Source: JAVKSL01 sp050744225 (GTDB lineage: Bacteria; Actinomycetota; Acidimicrobiia; Acidimicrobiales; JAJPHD01). Taken from it: 64,000 nt of DNA. The DNA lies in NCBI GenBank assembly GCA_050744225.1, contig JBOGGT010000134.1, positions 1 through 64,000 of the forward strand, read 5' to 3'. Under the pieces are notes generated by a model that saw nothing but the letters and a program-made list of their open reading frames with translations, was not told where the DNA came from and did no database searches. The position numbers and the translations under genes were made by a program. Of this stretch, positions 32,347 through 40,737 are shown one piece after another; positions within the stretch are counted from its first letter, which is position 1, and every line of letters begins with the position of its first letter.

Positions 32347-32440
32347 GGCGCCACCGACGCGCTCATGCCCCCACCGACGCGCTCATGCCCCCACCGAACT
32401 GCTCATCGCCCCACCGAACTGCTCATGACCCCACCGACCC
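32341..32440. repeat. 20-bp tandem repeat, 5 copies, each with an ATGAGC start/stop overlap
   Basis: Unit GCTCATGCCCCCACCGACGC and variants, exactly spaced. On the minus strand each unit reads GGTGGGG...ATGAGC. The stop of the upstream gene (32423-32425) lies in the first unit and the start of the PPOX gene (32344-32346) in the last. Confidence 0.95.
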
Positions 32441-33247
32441 CAGCGGCCCCAGCAGTTCGGCCACCACCGGGCAGTCCGCCCGTCCCAGCGCCTCGGCCAG
32501 CGGGACCACCCCCCCCGGCCCGGCAACCTTCCCCCACAGGCCCCCAATCCGTTCCTCTATCAGCTCCCAGCTCCGATCCCAGGGTTCGCCCGGGTCGTCG
32601 TCGAGCCTGAGGGCCAGGGCCTGCCAGAGCCGGCCTGGGAGCACCCGACCAGCCCCGGCAACCAGCACCACCGGTACCTCCGCCGAGCACGCGACCGCCG
32701 CAGCGGCCCACGACCCCGCAGCCGCCACCACCCCTGAGTCGCCGAGAGCGAGCGCCTCCACCAGGACCACGTCGGCCGCGGCCACAGCCTGGGCCAGGCC
32801 GGAGGCCGGCACCTCGATCACCTCGGACCCGGCGCTGTGCAGCCGCCTCACCAAACCATCAGCCTCACATTCAGGGTCATAGCTCATCACCGCCAGGTCG
32901 CCCCTGCGCAGGACCGCGGACCCAGCCAGCTCGGGCCACCCGATCAGCACCACCGCGGCCGACTCTCCCAGCTCGTCGGCGAGCAGTCGAGCAGTCGGAT
33001 CACGGTCCAGCTCGTCCACCACCGCCCAGCACTCGGCCGCCGGGTCCACCGAAGCCAGGACCCGCGACGCCAGCCACCACATCGGGCCCACCTGGGGATG
33101 GCGGCCCACCAGCCTCTTGCAGGCGGTGACCATCGCGGCGGGATCGCCCGCCAGGCCCGCCAGAGCGGCGGCAGCCTCGCTCACCAGCGAGGAGGGGGGC
33201 GCACCGCCAGCCCTGGCCACGTAGCGCAGACGCTCGATGGGGTGCAC
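32423..33247 (-). CDS. Conserved hypothetical protein, eIF-2B-alpha-like fold suggested
   Basis: About 274 residues from the GTG at 33245-33247 (HPIERLRYVARAGGAPPSSL). The N-terminal helices with KRLVGRHPQVGPMWWLASRVL and the C-terminal Rossmann-like half (AAADVVLVEALALGDSGVVAAAGSWAAAAVA and EVPVVLVAGAGRV) recall eIF-2B alpha/MtnA-type proteins, but the catalytic residues of MtnA are not evident. The open frame extends 14 codons further into the palindrome at 33266-33318, which I treat as untranslated. Function is unknown. Confidence 0.6.
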   Translation of the reverse strand: MHPIERLRYVARAGGAPPSSLVSEAAAALAGLAGDPAAMVTACKRLVGRHPQVGPMWWLASRVLASVDPAAECWAVVDELDRDPTARLLADELGESAAVVLIGWPELAGSAVLRRGDLAVMSYDPECEADGLVRRLHSAGSEVIEVPASGLAQAVAAADVVLVEALALGDSGVVAAAGSWAAAAVACSAEVPVVLVAGAGRVLPGRLWQALALRLDDDPGEPWDRSWELIEERIGGLWGKVAGPGGVVPLAEALGRADCPVVAELLGPLGSVGS

Positions 33248-33265
33248 CGCTGCGAGCCTAACCGG

Positions 33266-33318
33266 CCGATCTTGGCACCCTGAAGACATCCTGGATGACT
33301 TCAGGGTGCCAAGATCGG
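33266..33318. terminator. Perfect 20-bp hairpin after fumC
   Basis: CCGATCTTGGCACCCTGAAG pairs perfectly with 33299-33318. The 13-base loop contains a further ATCC-T-GGAT stem. It lies 79 bp beyond the fumC stop on the leftward strand and just upstream of the next gene's start. Confidence 0.7.
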
Positions 33319-33396
33319 GCAGAGTCCGGCACCAGAGCCCGGCGGGGGCGCACTGAGCGGGGGTGGGCGCTGGTCGAGGGGCAGCACTGGGCCAAA

Positions 33397-34779
33397 TTAA
33401 TATAAAATCCCGCCCCGGGTCATAGCCAGGGTGTCCAGCGCCCGGTCCACCTCTGACTCAGAGAGCAGGCCCCTCTCCAGCACTACCGCCCTCAAGGTCT
33501 TTCCGGAAGTTGCCGCGGCCTTGACCACCTCGGCGGCGGCCTCGTAGCCGATCCACGGGTTGAGGGCGGTGGCCAGCGCCGGCGAGGAAGCCGCGTAGGC
33601 CGCGCAGCGCTCCACCTCGGCCTCGATCCCCGCCACGCAGCGGTCGGCCAGCGCCCGCGCCGCCCCGGTGAGCAGACGGATCGACTCGCACAGGTTGGCA
33701 GCGATGACCGGCGCCATCAGGTTCAGCTCGAGGGTGCCCGCCGCCCCCCCGAAAGCGACCGCCGCGTCGTTGCCGATCACCTGGGCCACCACCTGGCAGA
33801 CCGCCTCGGGCACGACCGGGTTCACCTTGCCGGGCATGATCGACGACCCCGGTTGCAGCTCAGGCAGGCGGATCTCGCCCAGCCCGCAGCGCGGCCCGCT
33901 GCCCATCAGGCGCAGGTCGTTGGCCACCTTATAGAGAGCAATTGAGCACCCGCGCAGCCCAGCCGACGCTTCCACCAGCGCATCGCGCGCCCCCGCGGTG
34001 GCGAAGTGATCCCGCGACTCGGTCAGCGCCAAGCCGAGGCGCTCGGACAGATCGGCGATCACCGCGCGGGCAAAGCCCGGCGGCGCGTTCAGCCCGGTGC
34101 CGACCGCCGTGCCCCCCAAGGGGAGCTCGCACAGGCGCCCCATCAGGCCCTCCAGCAGCTCAACGCAGCGTCGGATCTGTGCGGTGTAACCCCCGAACTC
34201 CTGGCCGAGGGTCACCGGGGTGGCGTCCATCAGGTGCGTCCTGCCCGCCTTGACCACCCCGGCAAAGGCCGCCGCCCGCTCCCCCAGGGCCTCGGCGAGG
34301 TGCTCCAGCGCCGGGACCAGCTCCTTGGCGATCCCCTGGGCGGCGGCGAGGTGGATCGCGCTCGGGAACACATCGTTGGAGGACTGCGAGGCGTTGGGTT
34401 CGTTGTTCGGGCGGATCTCGGTTCCCAGGCGCTCGCCGGCCAGGTTGGCCAGCACCTCGTTCATGTTCATGTTGGTGGAGGTCCCCGACCCGGTCTGGAA
34501 CACGTCGACCGGGAACTGCCCGGCGTGGCGCCCCTCGGCGACCTCCCCGGCCGCAGCGACCAGGGCAGCGGCCACTCCTGGGTCGATGACACCGAGAGAG
34601 GCGTTGGCGCGGGCGGCGGCGGCTTTGATCTGGGCGAGCGCGCAGATCAGCTCGGGGTCCATACCTCGGCCCGAGATGGACAGGTTCTCCACCGCGCGCT
34701 GGGTCTGTGCCCCCCAGCGAGCGGTGGCAGGGACGCCCACCTCCCCCATCGAGTCGTGTTCGATCCGGAGCGCTTCCAT
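33397..34779 (-). CDS. fumC: Class II fumarate hydratase
   Basis: Citric-acid-cycle enzyme interconverting fumarate and malate. 460 residues, the family length. Signature GSSIMPGKVNPVVPEA with the catalytic Ser loop (near residue 315), the substrate-site segments TGSGTSTNMNMNEVLANLA and NDVFPSAIHLA, and AGRTHLMDATPVTLGQEFGGY. The ATG is at 34777-34779. It stands alone and is followed by a long hairpin. The AT-rich patch at its stop (33396-33408) is striking in this GC-rich DNA. Confidence 0.97.
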   Translation of the reverse strand: MEALRIEHDSMGEVGVPATARWGAQTQRAVENLSISGRGMDPELICALAQIKAAAARANASLGVIDPGVAAALVAAAGEVAEGRHAGQFPVDVFQTGSGTSTNMNMNEVLANLAGERLGTEIRPNNEPNASQSSNDVFPSAIHLAAAQGIAKELVPALEHLAEALGERAAAFAGVVKAGRTHLMDATPVTLGQEFGGYTAQIRRCVELLEGLMGRLCELPLGGTAVGTGLNAPPGFARAVIADLSERLGLALTESRDHFATAGARDALVEASAGLRGCSIALYKVANDLRLMGSGPRCGLGEIRLPELQPGSSIMPGKVNPVVPEAVCQVVAQVIGNDAAVAFGGAAGTLELNLMAPVIAANLCESIRLLTGAARALADRCVAGIEAEVERCAAYAASSPALATALNPWIGYEAAAEVVKAAATSGKTLRAVVLERGLLSESEVDRALDTLAMTRGGILY

Positions 34780-34894
34780 GCTTGTCCAAGGTAGGTTATC
34801 GCAACATTAGTGGGCCACCGGTCCGTCAGATTTTGTGAGGTTTCTTGGCCATACCCTTGCGCAAAGGACGCAAATGGTTTAGGTTGTCGCCCTA

Positions 34895-36109
34895 GTGACC
34901 TTCCGATCTTGCTTCTCGGGGGCGCGAGCGTACGCAAACCGGTTTCAGCCGCAAAGGTGGGGCCTGGCGGCGGCGCTGGTGGCCACAGTCCTTCTTTCTC
35001 CGCTGGCGAGCAACGCCGTACCCGCCGGCGCCACCAGCCTGGCGTCGGCCCAGGCCCAGGCCGCCCAGCTGGAGAGCGAGATCAGCGCCGAACAATCCCG
35101 GGTCGACTCGCTCTCCCAGGCCTATGACGCCGCCCAGATCAAGGTGACCGCCCTGAACGCCCAGGTCACCGCGGCCAAGGCCTCCCTGGCCAAGATGACC
35201 GCCAACGTCGCGGGCATCACCACCAAACTGCGCGCCCAGGCAATCCAGTCGTGGGTCAACCAGGGCAGCGGCAGCTCGTTGCAGGCCCTGCTGGAGGGCA
35301 ACGCCTCCCAGCTCATGGTGCGACAGCAGTTCATCAACTCGGTGGGCGACAACGAGCAGAACACCGTCGATGCGCTCAACATCGCCGAGCGGGCCGAGCA
35401 CGCCAAACAGGAGTCGCTCACGAAAGCCCAGGCTGCGGCGAACGCGGAGTTCAACACCGTCGCCTCTGACAAGAGCGCGGCAATCAACGAGACCGCCGCC
35501 TACCAGAACACTCTGGCTCAGGTACACGGTCAGATCGCCACCCTGGTAGCCCAGATCCAGGCCGAGCAGCAGGCCAAGCGCCAGGCGGCGGCGCAAGCGG
35601 CGGCCAACCAGCTCGCCGCGCAGCAGGCGCAGCAGGCGCAGCAGGCGCAGGCGCAGGCCACAGCGGCCGCTGCACCCCTGGGGAGTTCCGGCGGCGGCGG
35701 CCTGCCGACAGTCTCGGGATCCTCGGGTCCGCCACCTCCCCCCGGTGGCGGTGCGTCCACTGCGGTATCGGTGGCGCTTGCCCAACTGGGGACCCCGTAT
35801 GTGTGGGGCGGCGCGTCCCCGGGAGGATTTGACTGCTCTGGGCTGGTCCTTTACGCCTGGGGCCAGGCCGGGGTGAGCCTGCCCCACTACACCGGCTCCC
35901 AGTACGCCGACACCACCCAGGTCCCCCTCGCCGATGCCCAGCCTGGCGACCTGGTGTTCTACTACGTGCCCGGTGAGGCCAATCCTGGCCACGTCGCCCT
36001 CTACATCGGCGGTGGACAGGTGGTCTCGGCGAATGAGACCGGGACCAACGTGCAGACCCAGTCGATCTACTACGACGGCAACATCATGGGGGTTGGCCGG
36101 GTGAGCTGA
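34895..36109 (+). CDS. Secreted NlpC/P60 endopeptidase with coiled-coil domain
   Basis: Peptidoglycan hydrolase, RipA/RipC-like in layout. Start GTG at 34895; signal peptide (WGLAAALVATVLLSPLASNA); a coiled coil of about 190 residues (LASAQAQAAQLESEISAEQS to the QQAQQAQQAQ stretch); a proline/glycine linker; and a C-terminal NlpC/P60 domain of 115 residues with the catalytic Cys (GGFDCSGLV), His (NPGHVALYIG) and third polar residue (ANETG). The next gene carries a close paralogue of this domain. It probably cleaves wall peptides during growth or division. Confidence 0.9.
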   Translation: MTFRSCFSGARAYANRFQPQRWGLAAALVATVLLSPLASNAVPAGATSLASAQAQAAQLESEISAEQSRVDSLSQAYDAAQIKVTALNAQVTAAKASLAKMTANVAGITTKLRAQAIQSWVNQGSGSSLQALLEGNASQLMVRQQFINSVGDNEQNTVDALNIAERAEHAKQESLTKAQAAANAEFNTVASDKSAAINETAAYQNTLAQVHGQIATLVAQIQAEQQAKRQAAAQAAANQLAAQQAQQAQQAQAQATAAAAPLGSSGGGGLPTVSGSSGPPPPPGGGASTAVSVALAQLGTPYVWGGASPGGFDCSGLVLYAWGQAGVSLPHYTGSQYADTTQVPLADAQPGDLVFYYVPGEANPGHVALYIGGGQVVSANETGTNVQTQSIYYDGNIMGVGRVS

Positions 36110-36199
36110 GCTTGACAGCATGAGCTTGAAAGCACGGTAGGACCTGGCGCGAAGCGGGAGAGCGCCAGCTTGGAAGCCAGGGATCTCAATGGGGGGCCT

Positions 36200-38077
36200 G
36201 TGAGCCAGCAGTCGAAAAAGTTCAAACGAAGCTTGCGCTTCAGGCAGATGAGCAGGGGGACCCTGGTCGCGGTGCTGGCCGGGGGGACCGCTGCTACGGC
36301 TGGCCTGGCCGCTCTGGCCGAGACGGTGGCCGCTTCGCCCACCTTGTCCCTCGGGCGAATCTCCGGTGCGGACCGATTCGCCACCGCGGTGGACATCGCC
36401 AAAGCCACCTATGGCGGCTCCTCTGGGGCCACGCCCGACCTGCCCACCGTGCTCATGGCGACAGGGACCAACTTTCCCGACGCCCTGGCCGCCACCTACC
36501 TGGCCGGCGAGATGAAGACCTCCATCTTGTTGGCCAACCCCGATTCGCTCCCTTCGGCGACGCGCGCCGGCCTGGTCGCCTTCCATACCACCACCGTCGA
36601 CCTGATCGGCGGGCCCGCGGCGGTGGACAACTCGGTGGTATCGGACCTGACCGCGATGGGGATAACGGTGAAGCGGATCTTCAACCAGGACGGCTGCACA
36701 ACTACCTGCAGCCGCTTTGACACCATGGATTCTGTGGACACCATGGCCGGGACCACCCCGGGCACTTCCACCGGGCCCAACTCGAATGTTGGTCTTCCCG
36801 TCGCCAACCAGCGCACCGCGATACTGGCTACCGGGGACAACTTTCCCGATGCCCTGGCCGCGGGCCCGATGGCGGTCGGCGACCACTTCCCGATCATCCT
36901 GACCGCCGGAACGCCGGCGACGATGTCGCCCCAGGCGTTGGCGGTGATCCACCAGGACCAGATCAATCACCTGATCGTGGTGGGCGGCGCAGCGGCAATC
37001 AACCCCTCCCAGTACAAGAACCTGGCGGGGATCACCGTTGACACCGACGCCACCCAAGGGGCGAACCGCTCCCAGACCTCCGAGCTGTTGGCCCTCGACG
37101 AGGTGGCCAACTACGGGATGTCCGATACCGCGCTGAACATCGCCAACGGCTTCGACCCGAGCTTCAACGGGATCACAGGCGTGCCCGCCAGCCAGCAGCC
37201 TTCCAATGCGATCAACCTCGGAGCGGTCAGCCTGGGTGGCGGCCAGCGCCCCTCCCCCTCGGCCGGCGCAAGGGCGAAGGCAGCCAATGGCCCAGCTGTT
37301 GCGCCGGGCTCGACCCCCGCTGTTGCGCCCGCAGGCACCTCGACAAATGCTGGTGCATTGAGTGACCTACTCGGCACCATCAACCTGCGCAGCGGCACCA
37401 CCCAAAACCCTGGCCTGGTGGGCTTCACCCCCGATGCCCTGGCCGGGGCGGTGCTGGGTGGCACCGGTGCCCCCCTCGCCCCCACCCTGATCACCGACAG
37501 CCCGACCAACCCGGGCTACGTGGTCGACTTTGTCAAGGCCGAGTCCTCCAGCCTGGTACAGGGCGACGTGTTCGGCGGGACCTCTGCGGTGAGCCCAGCG
37601 GCCATGGCACAGGTCCTCGCCGCTGCGCCCGGTTCCGCTGCCTCCAGCGCGGCTGCCCTCGGAGAACGTACCCCTGCCACTCCCGGGGGTCCCGGGGCGT
37701 CGTTGGCCGCTCCCTCCGGCGGATCGGCTGCGGTGACCGCCGCGCTCGCTCAGCAGGGGATACCTTATGTCTACGGGGGATCGAGCCCTGGTGGCTTCGA
37801 CTGCTCCGGACTGGTCATGTACGCCTGGGCAGCGGCCGGGGTGAGCCTCCCGCACAACTCGGTGTCTCAGTACGAGGACACCACACAGGTACCCTTGGCT
37901 GGGCTGGCGCCTGGTGACCTGGTCTTCTACGACGAGCCCGGCGGGCCGAACCCAGGGCACGTCGCCATGTACATCGGTGGGGGCCAAGTGGTTGCGGCCG
38001 ACACCACCGGGACCACGGTCAGGGTCGAGTCGATGTACGTCGACGGGGTCCCGACGGGCTACGGGCAGGTCTCTTGA
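36200..38077 (+). CDS. Secreted CWB2-repeat plus NlpC/P60 cell-wall hydrolase
   Basis: A 625-residue exported protein from the GTG at 36200 (a TTG at 36170 is possible). After a signal peptide come CWB2 wall-binding repeats (ISGADRFATAVDIAKATYGG, then LATGDNFPDALAAGPMAVG with VVGGAAAINPSQ, and a third, weaker one). The protein ends in an NlpC/P60 domain with GGFDCSGLVMYAW, NPGHVAMYIGGG and ADTTG, nearly identical in layout to the preceding gene. This is an unusual fusion of a non-covalent wall anchor and an endopeptidase. The middle has repeats of the PAVAPG type. Confidence 0.88.
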   Translation: MSQQSKKFKRSLRFRQMSRGTLVAVLAGGTAATAGLAALAETVAASPTLSLGRISGADRFATAVDIAKATYGGSSGATPDLPTVLMATGTNFPDALAATYLAGEMKTSILLANPDSLPSATRAGLVAFHTTTVDLIGGPAAVDNSVVSDLTAMGITVKRIFNQDGCTTTCSRFDTMDSVDTMAGTTPGTSTGPNSNVGLPVANQRTAILATGDNFPDALAAGPMAVGDHFPIILTAGTPATMSPQALAVIHQDQINHLIVVGGAAAINPSQYKNLAGITVDTDATQGANRSQTSELLALDEVANYGMSDTALNIANGFDPSFNGITGVPASQQPSNAINLGAVSLGGGQRPSPSAGARAKAANGPAVAPGSTPAVAPAGTSTNAGALSDLLGTINLRSGTTQNPGLVGFTPDALAGAVLGGTGAPLAPTLITDSPTNPGYVVDFVKAESSSLVQGDVFGGTSAVSPAAMAQVLAAAPGSAASSAAALGERTPATPGGPGASLAAPSGGSAAVTAALAQQGIPYVYGGSSPGGFDCSGLVMYAWAAAGVSLPHNSVSQYEDTTQVPLAGLAPGDLVFYDEPGGPNPGHVAMYIGGGQVVAADTTGTTVRVESMYVDGVPTGYGQVS

Positions 38078-38112
38078 CCGCCGCTGATTGCTCGGCTCCT
38101 TAGGGGCCTGCG

Positions 38113-39066
38113 GTGTGGGCGGTGACCATCTCCGCTGGCGCCCTCGCCTGGCGGGAGCACGACAACCCCGTACCTGAGGCGGGAGAGCTGCTGGTCGCGG
38201 TCCGGGCTGCGGGGGTGAACAACGCTGACCTGATGCAGCTGGCGGGGAACTACCCTCCCCCGCCCGGCAGCCCCGCCGACATACCTGGGCTGGAGCTGGC
38301 GGGCGAGGTAGTACGGCTCGGCTCCGGGGTGACCAGCTTCGAGGTGGGTGACCGGGTGATGGCAATCGTGGGCGGTGGCGCCCAGGCCGAGCTGGCGGTG
38401 GTGCACGAGAGGGTGGCAATGCGCGTCCCGTCCGGGCTGGGGTGGGAGGCGGCGGGAGGGTTCCCGGAAGCGTTCACCACTGCGCACGACGCTCTATGGT
38501 CCCAGTGCGGGCTCGCGATGGGCGAGCGACTCTTGGTGAACGGCGCGGCCGGGGGCGTGGGCTCGGCGGCGGTCCAGCTGGGGGTGGCGACCGGGGCCAG
38601 GGTAACCGCGAGCATCCGGGCCGAGGCCCAGCGCGACGCCATGCTGGCTCTGGGCGCGCAGGCGGTGTGGGTCGTCGGCGGTCCGGGGGGCGGCGGTCCG
38701 GGCGGGCCGTTCGACGTGATCCTGGAGCTGGTCGGCGGGCCGAACATGGCCGCCAACCTGCGAGCGCTCGCCACGGGCGGGCGGATCGCGGTCATCGGCA
38801 CAGGCGGGGGTTCGAAGTGCGAGCTGGACCTTGCTAGGCTGATGTCGCGGCGGGCAACGCTGCACGGCTCGACCCTGCGTGCCCGCCCGCTGGAGGCCAA
38901 GGCCACCGCCGCTCGTGCGGTCGAGGCGCAGGTCGTGCCCCTCCTGGCCGACGGTCGTTTGCGTGTTCCGGTTGCCCAGGCCTGGCCCATGGAACAGGCC
39001 TCCTCGGCATACGAGCGCTTTGCTGCGGGCGGCAAGGTGGGCAAGCTGGTGTTGGTGACCAGCTGA
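38113..39066 (+). CDS. Quinone-oxidoreductase-like (zinc-independent MDR) protein
   Basis: Medium-chain dehydrogenase/reductase of 317 residues, probably NADPH-dependent. GVNNADLMQLAGNYPPPPGSP and PGLELAGEVVRLGSGVTSF mark the QOR branch. The nucleotide-binding motif is LVNGAAGGVGSAAVQLG near residue 145, followed by the tail AFERF-type segment ASSAYERFAAGGKVGKLVL. The zinc-binding cysteines are absent, as expected for this branch. GTG start at 38113. A 15-bp repeat (38677-38704) adds GGPGG in a surface loop. Confidence 0.88.
   Translation: MWAVTISAGALAWREHDNPVPEAGELLVAVRAAGVNNADLMQLAGNYPPPPGSPADIPGLELAGEVVRLGSGVTSFEVGDRVMAIVGGGAQAELAVVHERVAMRVPSGLGWEAAGGFPEAFTTAHDALWSQCGLAMGERLLVNGAAGGVGSAAVQLGVATGARVTASIRAEAQRDAMLALGAQAVWVVGGPGGGGPGGPFDVILELVGGPNMAANLRALATGGRIAVIGTGGGSKCELDLARLMSRRATLHGSTLRARPLEAKATAARAVEAQVVPLLADGRLRVPVAQAWPMEQASSAYERFAAGGKVGKLVLVTS
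38677..38704 (+). repeat. 15-bp tandem repeat, about 2 copies
   Basis: GGCGGTCCGGGGGGC repeated, encoding GGPGG in the oxidoreductase gene. Confidence 0.75.
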
Positions 39067-39131
39067 TCGCCTCCGGGCCCTTTTCTGGCACGACATGGAA
39101 CTGCCTCCGTGTCACGGGTGTCATAGCAGAC

Positions 39132-39856
39132 GTGAAACCTTTCCGAACCTCAATCCTTTTGACGCTGGGGGTGGGCACCGCCGTCCTCGGCCTGGCCGCC
39201 TGCGGTGGCGCCCCCACCAAGGCGGGCACCGGGGCCAGCTCGCCGACGACAACGGCCTCGACGACAACGGCCTCGACAACCACGCTCAACTCCGCCGCAG
39301 CGAGCCGCTGTGCTGTGTCACAGCTCAGCGTCGCTCCCACCAACCGCGCGGCTGGCCTGGACAACGTGGGAGTGGTCAACGTGCTGCGCAACATTTCGTC
39401 CACCAACTGCACCCTGGAGGCAGCTTCAGCGGCGCACTGTCACCGGGAGCCACTCCGCAGACCCTCACCAAGATGCTGAGCACGCCTACCTGTGGCACGG
39501 GATCCGGTACCATTGAGTCGACCGTCAGCCTCGGAGATGGCGTGCTGGGCATGCTCACGACCTCGAAGGGCAGCGTTTGTGACCTGCGCTGGAACCAGCG
39601 CGCCTGGATCATCGACATCGGGCAATCGGGCGGGACACTCGCACAGGTGAAGCCCCTGGCCACACAGGTCATAAAGGCCATGACCACCGAGAACCTGCCG
39701 GCAGCGCGAGGGACCCTCGCAATCATCGACTCAGGAGACGGCCAGCACACCACGGCCTCCTGGCTTCAGGGCCAGGTCCTCTACCAGGTGGGGGGGTACC
39801 ACCTGGCTTCGGTGGCACTGAGCCTGCTCGGCTCGGTGGCCAGGGTCTCAGGATAG
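39132..39856 (+). pseudogene. Broken lipoprotein gene (DUF4232-like start, different-frame end)
   Basis: Starts as a lipoprotein (ILLTLGVGTAVLGLAACGG, lipobox LAAC) with a Thr-rich linker and a DUF4232-like segment (CAVSQLSVAPTNRAAG...NISSTNCTLE). At about 39420 the frame leaves protein-like sequence and stops at 39476. Another frame continues to 39856 with clear protein-like sequence (GGSFSGALSPGATPQTLTKM, CGTGSGTIESTVSLGDGVLG, GYHLASVALSLLG). Either a frameshift or a deletion joining two lipoprotein genes explains it. The second half could be translated from the ATG at 39473. Confidence 0.6.
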
Positions 39857-39860
39857 GAGA

Positions 39861-39908
39861 GGGCCGGGCGGGCCTGCGACCACCGGGCCGGGCGGGCCTG
39901 CGACCACC
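39861..39908. repeat. 24-bp tandem repeat, 2 copies, intergenic
   Basis: Unit GGGCCGGGCGGGCCTGCGACCACC split exactly into 39861-39884 and 39885-39908, between convergent genes. Confidence 0.95.
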
Positions 39909-39924
39909 GAGCCGGCACGAGGCG

Positions 39925-40737
39925 CTAGTTTGCGGAGGGGTCCTCAGGGTAGCCGGCCAGGATCGCCACCTCCGGGGATTGGCGACGCAGCACGGACTTC
40001 CACAAACCGCCTGGGTCGGTCGAGAACGCGTCCTCCTCCGACGGGTCCGCCACCATCCAGCCACCCAGCCCCAGCTCGGAGGTGAGCTGGCCCGGACCCC
40101 AACCTGCGTAGCCTGCAAACACCCGCACCGTGGAGACCGAAGCCGCTGCGGCTGAGGGGTCTCCGTTGAGATCCAGGGTCCCGATGTCAGCCAAGACGGG
40201 TCGCCATCCCTGAGGCCTGTCAAAGGCGAGCTGTTCCAGCGGGCTCGGCTCGGGGATTGTCCCGGAGGTGGGGGCTGGCGGTGCCGGGGCACGCAGACGG
40301 CCGAGGCAGATCGCCGCGGCCGAGGCCACCGGGCCGCCCACGAACACCACTGCCGGTGCGGCCGCAAGGCCCACCCACTGACGCAGCGGTTCGCCAAGGT
40401 CCAGCTGACTGGGCCGGTTGAGCACCAGCCCGAGGCTGCCACCCGAGTCGTGGTGCAGCACGAGCACGACGGTCCGGGCAAAGTTGGGGTCCGCCATCAC
40501 CGGCGCCGCCACCAGGAGCTTCCCCGACAAGTCGGGCTCCGAGTCCCTACCAGGGCCGTCCGGCCCGCCGGCGCCGCCAGACAGACCGGGTCTGGGCATG
40601 CCCCAGCCGGCGGTGTCGTCTCCGAGCGGGCCCCAGGCACTTGGTCCGAAGCCCTCCCACCGACCTCCCTCCCACCGACCTCCCTCCCTCCCGGGATCAG
40701 GGGGGCGGGGCGGTTCTTCGTTCAGGATCACTCCCAT
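39925..40737 (-). CDS. YqgE/AlgH family protein (UPF0301)
   Basis: Conserved protein of unknown biochemical role. The core begins at LSGKLLVAAPVMADPNFART and continues VVLVLHHDSGGSLGLVLNRPS, VFVGGPV and RVFAGYAGWGPGQLTSEL, all family hallmarks. The ATG (40735-40737) lies inside the last codons of guaA, overlapping by 10 bases. The first 70 residues are a proline/glycine-rich extension with two GGRWE copies (40654-40683), absent from typical members. An insert of about 20 residues sits after the ICLGRL segment. Confidence 0.88.
   Translation of the reverse strand: MGVILNEEPPRPPDPGREGGRWEGGRWEGFGPSAWGPLGDDTAGWGMPRPGLSGGAGGPDGPGRDSEPDLSGKLLVAAPVMADPNFARTVVLVLHHDSGGSLGLVLNRPSQLDLGEPLRQWVGLAAAPAVVFVGGPVASAAAICLGRLRAPAPPAPTSGTIPEPSPLEQLAFDRPQGWRPVLADIGTLDLNGDPSAAAASVSTVRVFAGYAGWGPGQLTSELGLGGWMVADPSEEDAFSTDPGGLWKSVLRRQSPEVAILAGYPEDPSAN
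40654..40683. repeat. 15-bp tandem repeat, 2 copies
   Basis: Unit CTCCCACCGACCTCC, two exact copies, encoding GGRWE in the N-terminal extension of YqgE. Confidence 0.95.

Noticed and set aside
36110..36199. Possible c-di-AMP riboswitch before the CWB2-NlpC gene
   Set aside because: Such riboswitches often precede Rpf/NlpC genes in actinobacteria, but the conserved ydaO core was not found here or upstream of 34895 and 11117.
39860..39910. Tandem repeat as a terminator hairpin
   Set aside because: The two 24-bp units are direct, not inverted, copies; only weak internal pairing is possible.
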